DNA of 64,000 nucleotides from Antedon mediterranea (Eukaryota > Echinodermata > Crinoidea > Comatulida > Antedonidae), in the NCBI RefSeq assembly GCF_964355755.1, contig NC_092675.1, positions 17,561,312 to 17,625,311 on the forward strand. Reading direction: 5' to 3'. The translations under genes and the position numbers were made by a program. Shown piece by piece: positions 15,701 to 30,700 of the stretch. Position 1 is the stretch's first letter, and each line of letters starts with the position of its first letter. Below the pieces are notes generated by a model. That model ran no database searches, was not told where the DNA came from, and worked only from the letters and a program-made list of their open reading frames with translations.

Positions 15701-18700
15701 GTTTATACATTTTAGAATAGGATAATGTCATTTAAGCAGTTACAACAAAATATATGACGTCACAACTACCTTATGACATCATAATTACCTCATATGGTGA
15801 ATTAAATGTGCTAATTGGGAAGTTTAATGTCACATTCATATCTACTCATAATGCACTTAGGTGGTCTAAATCCAACTGTTCAAGGAGATATGAGGCTTTA
15901 AAAAAAGCAAATGGCGGCTATTTTTAATTAATGCTAATTAACCCACTTCCCAATATCCAATTTTGGTAAACTTTGGATATGATATTCATTTAGACCATAT
16001 AAACAAGATAGAACAAAAAACAATTCTGTTGCAATTTGTTCTAGGTTCAACCATACTTTTACTGGACTAATTTTATCTTTTTGTTACAATTAACCATAAA
16101 ACGTACATTTAAAAAAAGACAAGGAGTAACCCAGTTTAATGTTTTTAAAGTAACATTTTTACAAAAATTTAGTAAAAATTGCAGGAAAAGTCAAATTATT
16201 CCATTGGTTTGAAAATCAAACATATTGGTAATACATCTGTATCTGACCAATCAAATTAAAGAAGAATTAAAGAAATTAAGACTTAATAATATAATACATG
16301 GGTTTCAAATTAATGTGAAATATTGATTCACATAAAATATGTTTTGTGGTATAAAAACCACAAAACATTAAAGAAAAAACAATTATTAGTCAGGATTATT
16401 GTGTTTTAAATCAACAAATTATTGCATTATTAAATTAATAAAGCATACAAACATAAATTTTATAATATGATTAAAACACTTGTTAGTAAGAAGAAAAGAA
16501 AATATTAAAGATGATAAAAAAGTATGTTTTTACAAATATTGATTGAATACAGTATATATCAACAGTGATGATGTAAAGTTTTTACAATATTGCTGATATG
16601 AATTTCATGCAAATTGTTAACCGATGCAAGATTGAGGCAATGCAAACAATAAATGAATTTACACATACCCTGGATATTATTACAAGTCATTGTTTATACC
16701 ACTACCCTGGATATTATTACAAGTCATTGTTTATACCACTACCCTGGATATTATTACAAGTCATTGTTTATACCACTACCCTGGATATTATTACAAGTCA
16801 TTGTTTATACCACTACCCTGGATATTATTATAAGTCATTGTTTATACCACTACCCTGGATATTATTATAAGTCATTGTTTATACCACTACCCTGGATATT
16901 ATTATAAGTCATTGTTTATACTGCTACCCTGGATATTATTACAAGTCATTGTTTATAGCACTACCCTGGATATTATTACAATACTGCTGCCCTGGATATT
17001 ATTAAAAGTCACTGTTTATACTGCTATACTGGATATTATTACAAGTTACTGTTTATACTGCTATCCTGGATATTATTACAAATCATTGTTTATACAGCTA
17101 CCCTGGATATTATTAAAAGTCAATGTTTATACCGCTACCCTGGATATTATTAAAAGTCAATGTTTATACCGCTACCCTGGATATTATTAAAAGTCAATGT
17201 TTATACCGCTACCCTGGATATTATTAAAGACATTGTTTATACGCTACTCTGGATATTATTACAGACATTGTTTATACCGCTACCCTGAATATTATTACAG
17301 ACATTGTTTATACCACTACCCTGGATATTATTACAAGTTATTGTTTATACCACTACCCTGGATATTTTTACAAGTCATTGTTTATACCGCTACCCTGGAT
17401 ATTATTACAAGTTATTGTTTACACCGCTACCCTAGATATTAATACAGACATTGTCCATATCTTAGGTTCTTTCACCACAATGTATTTTTGTTTTTTACCA
17501 AATTCCCAGGCTAACAAATAAATATGTACCCTGAATAAATTTGAATTGTATTATTTGTAAATACAGTAGAAACATGAAATGTATATTGTGCATATGATCT
17601 AAGGTTTTATTGAAAGAAATATTCTATTGTTTACTGCTAATAATCTTGAATATGATATAATTATTGGTACGATGTGTTATTTTTTGTATATACTATGATA
17701 CTAAATTGCAAGTTAGCATATAGAGTGTCAATTATATTTATATATTTAATATATTTAAATATATCCTAATTTAGCAGTAAAACTATTATGAGAATAATGG
17801 TGGTATAATGCTGTTATTTTGTGTATATATATATACAACCTACTTTAGCAATCGATCGGCCTCAACATAGTCATCACCGTACATAAGGCGCGCTTTCCAC
17901 GTGCCCATCCACTGCCTGAGAGTGGGGCTGAGGGGCTGTGTGTTAGCAGGGGAGGGGGCAAGCAGACGGTCATTAACCCATGAATCAGATGCATCAACAT
18001 GCAAATTTCCTTGACTGAAAAATTCACAAAAAAAAAACATGAAAATTAAATGAAAATCTGAAAAATGTCAGTATAAACATGAACATGAAAGCAGGTGAGT
18101 AATTGCTCAGTAAGATTAACTTCAGTTTGTATTAAATAACTTGAAATCATATCTATGCCGAAGTTAAGATTATTGAAATTTTTGAAAGTCTGGTTTTGGG
18201 GCAGAGAAAGAATGCCAAAATCTGTGATAATATGGACCAATAACATTACGTGTACATCTCCATTAGGAGGAGATTAAGCCAAACATGAGTGAAAGTACAG
18301 CAAATACATTAACCTTTGGCCTTAATGAAAGTCTCCATCATCGTACATTGTTTGCTTTTAATGTTATGATATTTTTTCTTTCTGTGTAAAAATAATTCGA
18401 CTTTGTGACTTGACTTATGTGACTTTATTAACCCAACATGTAGATATATATAATACATGGTAGGCTACAAACAATATGTTCTTTGTGTGTACTTTAGCCT
18501 CAGCGTAATTCATGTTATCAGGCAGTAAAACATAATATTACATAGCCTATGTAAATATGTGAACATGATTGTTGAAACTGCATCACATGACTACCGTGAG
18601 CGAGGATCGTAAATCGTATATATCCTCGAGTAATTTTCGCGTAATTATCGTGTCCCTGTCATTAAACATATCAAATCCAGCAAATTCTCGAGTACGATGA

Positions 18701-21700
18701 TATTGACTGTGTAATTTTCGTGTGGCAACACTCTCGTTTGGCGATAAATAAACAAAAGTCATCTACTGGGACTTGAACTCGCAATGATTTGTCACACCAT
18801 CACAAGACAACGTTTCATTCGTTGCGCCACGCAACTTGCTTGAAGAAATTAATCAACTAAACTATTTAAACTATGCATACATAGCGCCCTCATTTTTTAT
18901 TAGTCCTCCCTAGATGTGATGAAGGGTCGCTTGTAATTGGTTAATACTCACGGTAGTAACCTGTTACGCGCAACGCGGCGAACATCTAGTGATTCGGCTG
19001 GTCGAAGAAGACGAATTATTTGGCCTACCTGATAATAATATTATTATTGTTAATGTAGGCTTATTGATGGAAATTCTTCTGTTAATTTAAACGACCTAGG
19101 CCTATGTGAATATTTTATTGCCAAGGAATCATTAATTAGTAATTATCTGTATATTATTCTTCGTAAAGTAAGGTGAATGCAATGCCTAACTAGGCAGTCT
19201 TATTACAAGGAGGCCTAGCTACACTGGTCTTGCATTATACATGATGGTAATGTACTATGTCAATAATGTTTGCATGTTCAGATTTATGCAGAGATAATAA
19301 AAAAAAGTATCGATCTTCTCCCAATGGGGATGTACACGTACTAATATGTTAGTTAACTTGTTTTTCAATACTGAGCAATTATGACTAGAATTTAATATAT
19401 ATTAGCATATTAAAAAAAACACAAATCTGTGAATAAATGTTGAAATGAATACATGCATGGCTGTCACGGTTCAACAATTACATGAATTACTCTATCAACT
19501 ATTATGCCATGTATGACAGACATTCAATTTTCTTGGCAGCTTTCCAAGAAACTTACTTCATTTGTTTGAGCCATGTATAACACCTGGTTGCTGTGTACAA
19601 ACTGCTGCCATAGAAACAATTTAACATATATGAGTCACCATAGCAACAGCAACAAATTGGCTGCCATAGACAAAATTTAGCATAATATGCTGTCATCATA
19701 GCAACATTTCAAACAATTCAGCCACCACTTGAAATCTCCCACACTAATGTTTGTTTCTTTATTTTATGCATTTCTATGATTTTTTTTAAGCTACATGCAC
19801 CAGCTACCAAAATGCAAATAACAAATACGAATTTTTTTTTAAAGATTTTTCTACACAAATTTAAATATATTTATGGTGAATGTATTCTATTTGCAGTACA
19901 CTGCAGCATAATAGAAAACAACCATATTGTCAAATTTAGTTGATTAGTGATTAGAAAGTGAATTTTAACATGAAAAACCCAAATATTATCCAAATAAACT
20001 GAAAGTTAGTAAAAAAATTCAACCTGGGAAAAACCATGAAAACATTTTTTTTAATAGAAAAAAAATGATTTTTAAATAATTTTTGTCATTGATAAAATTA
20101 ATATTATAACATATTTGTATTGTATTGTAAAAACACAACACCAAGAAGTAATAGAGGAATATGATGATCCGTGATTACGATCTATGTTTACAAGCCAATT
20201 GGTGAACATAGCGTCTAAAACTATGCACAAATTTTAAACCAGGATTAGTTGATTGGTTTGTAAGCATATGCAGATCTCCATATTATCCTGTTGTGTTATA
20301 ATCTTTGATGTAGTGTCATGAAATAATACCATCATTTTGTGTGACATGCAGTCATTTTTATATCTAAAATTTTCAATTTTAATTTGAAAGAATAAAAAGT
20401 TGCTATTATGTGCAGCCGATGATTTTTTTTAAAGACTAGACAGGCATACAAATGCACCTTTTCAAATCAATAATATTGGCCTATTGTCACAACTGGAGTC
20501 TTACCTCATAAGTGAATCATCGGTTAAACTGATTGACGGCTTTATTGCTGGTTTTACGCCTTTATCTGAAAGAATACAATTTAACGAATGTTTATAAGTT
20601 AAATGTGGAGAATAATTTATTGAATTGAACGACTGACTGTTTATTTGATGAGACAAAGCCAAGTTGAATAGGACATTTGCCTTTTTTACTCTGCTTCATC
20701 TTCCTTTTTTGGTTATCTTGGATATAGATGGACAGAATATCATGATTTCCGGAAATTTTTTATTGTCAATCAATTGTAAAGTTAGTCATGCTTTTAACGA
20801 ATGAAAATCAAGCATTGCACACATATATTACATACTGTAGTACAATACTACTGTGCAATAGTACTGATCAGCAGATCTTGGACATTCACTCATGTGTAAC
20901 TAAATTTACGTAAGGGCAAAATTCGGTAAATCGCGCGTTACTTTTAGAATATTTACTCGATGGTATATAAAGGTGGTTCATACTTTTTGTACTGATGTTT
21001 TAACCACCTGTTGATTTGACTCAAAAATTCTTCTCATTTTGGGAAAAGTTTCTCTTTCGGGAAGTAATTCCCAGGGTGCTAATTTTAGTTGACTACATAA
21101 ATCACTGTCGAATCTATTCGTTCCTGTAAACGACATGTATTATTGTCCAACATACATGTGAAATAGGCAGTTTTTTTACGGTGAAATTACTATGTATTCG
21201 AGAACCATCTAGTATTACATAAGTTTCCCAGAATTGTCTAATCCTAATAAGAATACGCGCTGAGCAAAGTCGTGTGACCTACCGCATCACTCAAGGATAG
21301 CAATGCTTGTGAATATCTCAAACGACATCAAAACATGCGAGGAATTTCGAAAGTCTGCTGATCAGTACTGTCCCTTAATCGTGACAAAATAATGCATGAA
21401 TTAACCAAATGCCAGTATTTTGTTAAAAAGGTACAAAAAACACCAATTATTAAATCAGTAAAGCAGTTCCAATTAAAACTGTGATCAAATGTCCTCTGTG
21501 AAATTAGCATATTTGGTGGCTTTTGTTCAACAAAAGGTATTTTTATCCAACCTGGGTTTTCTCTGTGGTATTTGCCGGCTTTTTTGAATGCAGACATTGC
21601 TCGAAAGAATGCCCTCACAATGGCCCATCTGAAGACAGCTACTGGATCCAAACCAACCATCTCTCGTACAAATGCAAATTGACTATTTTTAAGCACAGAC

Positions 21701-24700
21701 ACAATATCAGGCCGCATTAGATCTGTATTTTTCTCTCGGAAATCCTGAAAAATTATTTAAAATATTTTAATGATTTATATTTTTTTAAGTAATTTTACCC
21801 AAATTAACAGGGTTAAGTTAAATCTTATAAAAAGTTGGACTTTTGGATAAGAAAAATCAAGGTATGGTAATGTATTTGTCAATATAAACAAAATATTGGG
21901 CTAAAAACAACATCAAGGTGAACTAGAGATATGATTACTAGCTGAATTATATTATATGTTTGATGCAAAAATGATGGGGTAACAATATTTACAGCGCTTA
22001 AAGGTTTCACAACATTAGGACATTTATAAATCCAGGATATCATTATTATTATGACTAATGACCTGCAGATTGTAAAACTGAATGTTTTATAAGCTCTTAC
22101 TGGTATCACCATTACATGTAAATTTAAATGGGGGAATAACATGCGACTTGCAGCCTACTGGGCTGAATTGCGCAACTATCTATGACAGGGGCTGAATGGA
22201 CAAGTACACAAGGTTAACCCCTACTCTTCCGATAGATGTACTATTATTGTATTGCGCAACTATCTATGACAGGGGCTGAATGGACCAGTACACAAGGTTA
22301 ACCCCTACTCTTCCGATAGATGTACTATTATTGTATTGCGCAACTATCTATGACAGGGGCTGAATGGACCAGTACACAAGGTTAACCCCTACTCTTCCGA
22401 TAGATGTACTATTATTGTATTGCGCAACTATCTATGACAGTGGCTGAATGGACCAGTACACAAGGTTAACCCCTACTCTTCCGATAGATGTACTATTATT
22501 GTATTGCGCAACTATCTATGACAGGGGCTGAATGGACCAGTACACAAGGTTAACCCCTACTCTTCTGATAGATGTACTATTATTGTACACCATTTGAGAC
22601 CTTACTTTAACTTGATATTTGACTTGTCCAGCATAATGCACAACAATAAAGGCAGCTTCTCTTATTGGTAAGGTTTCAAAATAATAATGAAATTTATGTT
22701 CTTTGATGAATTTTCCGAGCAAATTGTGTCCATCGTTATCCTTTGCGGGAAAACTAGAGAAATAGAAGAAATACAATTGAAAATAATAATAATCCTTGAA
22801 CAGATGGATAATTTCTTTTAAAATCTGAGATACTTTTCATATGCGACAGCGAAAAATTGTTAGAAAATCAAAATTCATGTCATTAAATAAACTCAATGTA
22901 TGTTTGTATGATTTTACATAAAGATGCACATGGGCAGATGAAAAACTGCAAATGTAAGTTTGCCAGTAGATATGATGTTGTGTAAAGTACAGACTTACTT
23001 GCAATCATCATTGAGTATATGAATAAGTCCGGTGGGTTTCTTCTCAATCAGATGCAGACATTCTGTGTTGTCAATAAAGTCTATAGACTCCCATACAATT
23101 CCTTCTCGTGTGTATTCTTCCTGCACACAAAATAAGGTCACAATGAATGTTCAATAGTTTAGGTTATTTATTAATTTATTTAATTTCTGCCATGTACATT
23201 ACAAAGAAGACAAAACAATTATAAAAGGAGGCAAGGAAAGACCCAACAGGTGCTAAACACCTATGCTAGTTGGTCAACCCAGAACAGATAAATAAATAAA
23301 TTAATTAAATTCTACAATTAAAGCATCTACAAGAAAGAAAAAAAGAAAACGCCTATGCTAGTTGGTCAACCCAGAACAGATAAATAAATTAATTAATTAA
23401 ATTCTACATTTAAGCATCTACAAGAAAGCGACCAACTACACACTTTTTCAATATCAAAATTATTTTAAAAATACAGAATATGAAGAAAATAATTATCGTC
23501 TAGGCCTAGATAGCAAGATTGTCGGACAATTTTACACAAAAGCAATCAGGCCAAAAGATAATCATGAACATACAAATGATTAGTCATATACACAGATGAT
23601 TGGGTCTACAGAAGGCCTAAGCCTACCTTATACCTAGTATGAACTAATAACACTTGTATAATCAGAATATTAAATTTTCAATCAGAACACGGGTCTTATC
23701 ATGCATATTTGGTCTATTAGCAAGTGGTTCAGGCCTTATGCTTATAAATCCCTTTTTAAAGCTTGCATTTTAATTTTATTACAAAGTAGATGTGTCAGTG
23801 TAAACTGACATAGATGATGTTTCTTAGCAGTTAAATAACAAACACAGGTTAAGTCACCTGTTCTAACTTGAACACATGTTGGTTGAAGTAGTACTGCAAA
23901 TGCTCATTTGCATAATTTATGCAAAATTGCTCAAAACTGTTTCGATAGAAGTCTTCAAATCCAAAGATGTCAAGCACACCAATTGAATTACCCTGAAAAG
24001 AAGTTTAAAATAGATTTTGTTTAATATGACAAGCCACACTATCTATATCAAGGATTATTCATGTACTATCCATCCTTATTGAGTAAAGTAATGAGTTTGA
24101 TGGTGGCAACTGATTGTGGTGTGTGTCCTAATTTTGTATGGTAATAGATGACGTTATTATACCTGCAGAACAAGATAGGAATGAATGGGTATGGTATGAG
24201 TATAATTAAGACGGTTATAACACATTTCCACTAAAGATTAAAGGGGGTAAGGTTCCTTACACTCATTTATATTTCTTTTTAATCATTTACACTGTCTTTG
24301 CCATCAATGATCAACCACATAACAAGAAGTTGATCAAGATAGTGTGATCTTACAATGCTTATTAAATTGGAACTATATACATTAAATTGGGCATGTCTAC
24401 AAGAAGTACATTTTTTATTCACTTAACTCATCTCATATATAACTTATCATAAGGTTGTTAATTCCCTCCAGTTTTATATTGCATTTTGTGAATTTAACAA
24501 GATGTAACTGTATTAAAAACTATATTACTAGATATAAGACATGTATCCACAATGATATAAAAAATCAGACATCAATATACAGAATATGAATTGATCTCTT
24601 ATATTTTCTCTATTTTGTTAAAAATGTCATATTAAAAACTCTAGTACATTATATACATTCAAGTCTAGCTTAAAGACTCATTTATTCACCATGTCTTATC

Positions 24701-27700
24701 CAGAAAACTTGTAGCATATTTGTGATGTTTTTTGTGATGTCTTTAAGATTTGTAACTTTTTTTCATGTTCTTTGTTGTCAGTAGCGCAGTGAGCGTCTTT
24801 TTTAGACGGATGCTTGCGCTTTACAAATTTCCATTATTATTATTATTATTATTATTATTATCATCAAATAAGCGCCATAGCTCATACACATTGAGTGTGA
24901 CACTTAACACTATGCTTAATTCACTGCTGCAGTGATTGTTTTGATGGATTGATTTATTACTATACTACATTTGTATTATGTCAATATAAGACAGGAAATA
25001 TATATTAAAAATAGATTTGTTTTTGGGTCATTGTGGAGTATTTTGTGGCAATTAAAACAATTATTTAATCAATATCATGTAACCTGATAAAGCTGGCTTT
25101 AATCAAGGAGTTTCGGCATTATAGTCCAGACATATTGTATATGATTTTATGTAGTGCAATACATGTGATTTCACATCAATGTATGTCATCTCATAATTTG
25201 TATCTGACCTTTCATAATCTACTTTAAGGCCAAAAGAAATTGTTGGTTTGCCCTTCATTCTGGAAAATTGTTAGGGAGGGTGGAAATCGTATCTTTCGCT
25301 ATTTTTTATGTGTTTTAATCTGATATATCAAAGTTTCATGTGCGAGTTATTCTTGCATATACAGAGCGTAACAAATGTAATTAATTATATCTAAAAAACT
25401 TAAAAGCTGGACATAAAATAGGAAGAGTTTACTGTTGTTATGCATTGTTTATGCAGATTTAAATGTGTGCCAATCTCCAGTCGGGAGTTTCTATATATCA
25501 CTAAGCATGCTGTTGGCCTTGCTAAACTTATGCCTACTGTAGCCTCATGGTAAATTATCTAATAGCGCACTATCTAGCCTAGCTTCTAGGTTGACAACAA
25601 ATATCATCCTCTGATAGCCATAAGGTCGACACACGATAAGTGGTAGTTCTATCAGGCGTGCAGCTTACATCCTCATAGCAATTAGCTAAGCTTAGATTGA
25701 AATTTACGTATTTAAGCTTCATGAAACTTTTGCTCCTAGATTTCGGCGATTTAGGTGATGGTAGGCAAACAACTCTTTTTTTTGGCCTAATAGGGCTCAC
25801 AAATTTCTTCTATTACAAATTAAATTGTTAAATTAGTATTGTTAAATAAAAAGCAAAAAATGTGTTCTTTTTTAAAAAGAGGCAACAAAATATTTTGTAA
25901 CGTGCTATGTATTCTATTGTTAAATAGTTAACATTGTAGTTAAATCAATAATTAACTATTGTAATAACACTAACATAATTTATTATTTATTTAATGACAC
26001 TGCTATGAGTTATAAATAGTTTTATGCTTTTAAATCATATTCATTAATGTTATAATGCAGATTTAGTACAAAGTTTTTTATCTCTGGTATCTGGTTAAAA
26101 GTGATACAAGGGTAGCCTAAACACTATTAAATGAATAAGCCTTGTGTGGTTAATTTCTTTCTGTAAGTAAAAAATCATAAACAAAATTGAATACCCACTG
26201 TATTTATTAAGACTATATTATCATGCAAAAAGTGTTTTTTAAACTTTGCAATAATAAACTCTGCTGACCCACAGTTGATGTAGGACATTACAAACTTAAA
26301 ACCAGTATGATATATCACCTGATTTACTTGGGATATATTCTTTGGCTAACAAATTTGTTTGCAAATATATAATTATTCTGAATTTGTATGAAAATTTATG
26401 TATCAAATAATGAATCAATATCATTTTAGATAAGTGCGTAAATTTACTGTTTAACTAAATTTGTTAAAAAAGCACAATGGTTTAAAAAAAGGGATTTTTA
26501 GATTACTCAATGACACCAAAGATATGAATCATTGGTACACTATTACATACCAACTAAGAGAAAAGAAGATATTAAAATGATGATTGGTTTGTGTGCAAAT
26601 TATTCTAACCATCTTTTACTCTATGTACTTCTGCCATGCAATGTGTGGTGGAAAAGGCCCTTTTTTCAAACAAAAGCAAGAATTACTAACCAAACTTGAA
26701 TATAAACATGGTAGTGCAAATTTTAGTGTATATTTCACTTAATACTTACGTTAAAATGGTGTTTACGTAAATGCTGAGAAAAATCAGAGATTTTTAAAAT
26801 GTGCTAAATCCAATACAAATACATTTTCAAATGTTATTAATTTGTTTCAAAAATTGTAAAATTATAAAATTGTAAGAAATTGGAGGAGAAAAGCATAGTT
26901 GCGCGTTATTTGATATGATTGGTCAGATTAATACCAGGGAAATACACATGTGCAGTAAGTCGGGGCGTCAAGGAGAGAGAGAGAGATTTTCCAGATAATT
27001 GTCTTTACAGTATGCAAACTTTTTGCAGGTGTATTAATGCCATTATGTAGTTGAAGGGTGTTGAATACTAACCTGGTGATCACCTTTTTCATTCCTAGCT
27101 AGAAGAGCATGGTTGACTTGTAAAACAATCCATTCAAACAGTGCGCTATATAATCCCTTTGCTAATGCGTCTCGAGTTGCTATAGCCTACAAGAAAAGTA
27201 ATTATATAAAATATCAAGGGGGTTCATTAAAAAATAACTCAATAATATTGGTTGTCAACAGTCAAGCATAGTATTGAAACAGTATAGCTATATCTTCCTA
27301 ATTTTGGTAAATTGTTGTGAAAATAGACACATGTGAAAATAAAACACGTCCTGTTTGATCACTGGACCTAAGGTTGAATTTGTTAATTCATAGTTAGTAT
27401 TTCTTTTTAAAAAATCTACTGTTTATTGCCTCTTAGTAATTTCTAAAAATATTATATAAAGTTTTTTTAAAATCAAACTTTCAGTTTTGATATATAATAT
27501 AATACAGATATTGCCTGCTTGGAGGCGAAATATAAGATTTGAGGTTCAGCGCGCCGTGCGTACCAGGTTACTTCTGTGAGTTTGTTTGTGCCAGTACAAG
27601 GGCTGGGCTTATACTTGTGTCAGTATGATATTATACTTACCTCACTCATTTTATATTGCACAACAAACTGATCACCACGAGCGCTTGATGTCCTTTTAGT

Positions 27701-30700
27701 CAGTGCTGAAACTAATGTCTCTTGCTTGACACGTAACAGGTCCGATACAACTTTTACCGTTGCTATGTTCTTGATGATCACAGATTCACCATGGTCCATA
27801 CGACTACGGAATGTTATATTTCCAATGTGAAGTACAGCCGAGAGCACCGAAAAAATTCTGCGGAGTATGAAGGAGAAGAATTTAAATAATGAATATTCAT
27901 GATGCAAATCATTAAAAGTTTCGTTTCATAGGATGCTAACAATGCAAGGGCTTTCAGCTTGAGTAGTAAGCAATCAAGTTTTATAAAACTATTTTATATA
28001 TCATAAAAAATGATATGTACTGTATTTGGAACTATTAATAGTTTTCATAGTGATGAAATTCTGCAGAGTATGAAGGAGAAGAATTTAAATAATGAATATT
28101 CATGATGTAAATCATTAAAAGTTTCGTTTCGTAGGATGCTAACAATGCAAGGGCTTTCAGCTTGAGTAGTAAGCAATCAAGTTTTATAAAACTATTTTAA
28201 TTTTTATATATCATAAAAAATTATATGTACTGTATTTGGAACTATTAATAGTTTTCATAGTGATACGTTCTTGGAAAAGTATACAATCAATAGAATTTAG
28301 AATTTTCACATTTTAGAAAATATTTATCAATTAATATATTAATTTATATATTATTTTAAAGATGACTTTAATAACAATATTATAATGGACGATACAGTAA
28401 TCAACTCATCCTTAATAGCAGCTTTGACAAATTGCTGGCTGGTTTGAAGGTAATATTTATTTTTATAAATGTGTATACAACATGAAAGCAAGGGTCCTAC
28501 AAGATTCTAGCTATTTTAAGACAAAATGTTACATTAAAATTAACAATTAACTAATGCGGCACAAACATTCTGATGACTGGTGCTTACCTCCTACTCTTTC
28601 CAAACCTCAATATTTTATATGAGAAATACATGAATCACCCTTTACAGTAAAAAGAAGTCTGTAACAAAATATGCAATGTAAACAATGTACAAACCTTCGC
28701 ATTGTTTCATGCGAGAAGCCAACCATCTCCATTGACTGGCGTAGACGATTGAATTCATACTTCTCATCACAACCATCTACAGTGTAACATTTACTCTAGA
28801 AATTTGAAAATAATATAAAATTCAACAATTATTCGAAGAATAAATGAGTCTAAGACTAGACAATTTGTAAATTTTTTATATCTTTTCCTGAATAACATAA
28901 TATTAAAAAATAAATAATAATATAGAGCTTTTAACACACAACCATTATATTTCTTAGTAGCTCCTTGAATGTCATGCCAATGGAAACAAAATCTTATGTA
29001 CTGTAGGTATATTATGGTAGAATGTTGGGTTCAAATCTGACAGATTGCCTTATTTTAACGCTTATCAAATTAATTTCAGTATATCTTGGGCCATTTAGAG
29101 TTTCTCTATGCCTGTAAGTTTATATATACTGTAAAAGATCTTCTTGTGACAATATTCTACAAGATGAGGGCATGCAAATTTTGTTGCACATGCATACACT
29201 CAAGACCTAATGTTATTCCACTAATTCCAAATTAATCAATTGGATTTGACCCATACCATTCAAATAAAAACGATAATTGTTATATTCTCAATAATTATTA
29301 TTTCTCCTAGATTATTACAATTAGTCATTACTTGATTGAGGTAATTGTAATCCTGTGCTTTCTGTAGCCAGAATGCCTCCCTCTCTTGGTCAGTAGCACC
29401 ATTCAGAAGATAGTAAAATACATGATAGTTACGTTCATCTGGTGATTGTGATATTATTCTGGATTTTTCAAGAAGATACTGTTCCACAATTGCACTGAAA
29501 AGAACAAAAATGCAGCTATTTAAAATCTTGTTTATCAATGTTACATATTTGAAATAAAAACAACTTGCAAAAAACATTAATTAAAATATAAAACAAAGCA
29601 AGAAATATAATAAAAAAGTAAAATAAAATTGAGCTTTTTATTCACAGGTTGTATTTTGTATACTGTATTGGATGGGTGACCACCTGAGAATACCAGGTCA
29701 GGTGGTGTATAGACAAGAGTGTGATAGCATGTGGTAGGCATAACAAAAATATACACTATTACTGTAGTTGAAAATATGGACTTTTCATTCTGCTTTAATC
29801 CCTTGAAATTTAAAATAAACCAAACTGGTCAACTGTATTTGGTTGAATTGCTCACAATAGTGCAGAGTAAGTTCCTTTTTAGAGGATAACTTCCACAATA
29901 TAAGCTTATCATCCAGGTTAACACTATAACTTTTTATTGAAATGTAAAGATTTAAATGTCCAATTAAAAAAAACAACAATTGATAACAGAAATGAAGAAA
30001 TAGTAAGGAGATTTTAAAACTAATGACGAAAGACAAGCTGATAATCTGTAAAAGAGTATGATTTAAAAGTTTTCATCTAATTCTTACTTGAATACTCATG
30101 GGAATCCTTCAGTATGTAAACAATTTGCATAAGGAAAGAAAACAAGTCATAAAAATAAACAAACATAATTAATATAAATTATTTTTTTAATAATAATAAG
30201 AGCAATCAGAGATTACATACAAGGCCAAACTCCAAAATTAAAAATGATTAAGCCCTGTTATTGTTTACAATACCGAATTAAAGTTTAGGCCAATGTAATG
30301 TTATATCATATTATTAAATTGACCAAATTAGGATTCTGATCTGAATTTCCTCCAAATTTAATGAAGTCATTTAATGAAGATTCATCTAAAATTATTAAAA
30401 TATTAAAAAGTGGTCCAGAGTTAAGATCTTGGTTCAGCCTCCAAAATGTAATGAATTCTTCCATGACCATACTACTGTTTGAATTTGTGGTTTTATTTGT
30501 GAAAATATCCTACCATGGTATTTTTATACCTCTATGATCCTAACAGACAAACAAAAGAACAAACAAATAAATATCACAGACAAAAATATAACCTCGTTAG
30601 CGGAGGTAATAACAACAATGATTATAAATGCATATAACCTAATGATTTTGTCAGAATCTTTATTTATTAGATTACAGTACTGTATATGCATTATTTAATG

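Noticed and set aside
16598-17442. Four plus-strand ORFs of 81-92 codons
   Set aside because: They are the 37-bp repeat read in successive frames.
25579-25800. 73-codon minus-strand [23 protein letters not shown]
   Set aside because: It sits in the intron between MYO9 exons 6 and 7 with no phase-compatible splice pair and no homology recognised.
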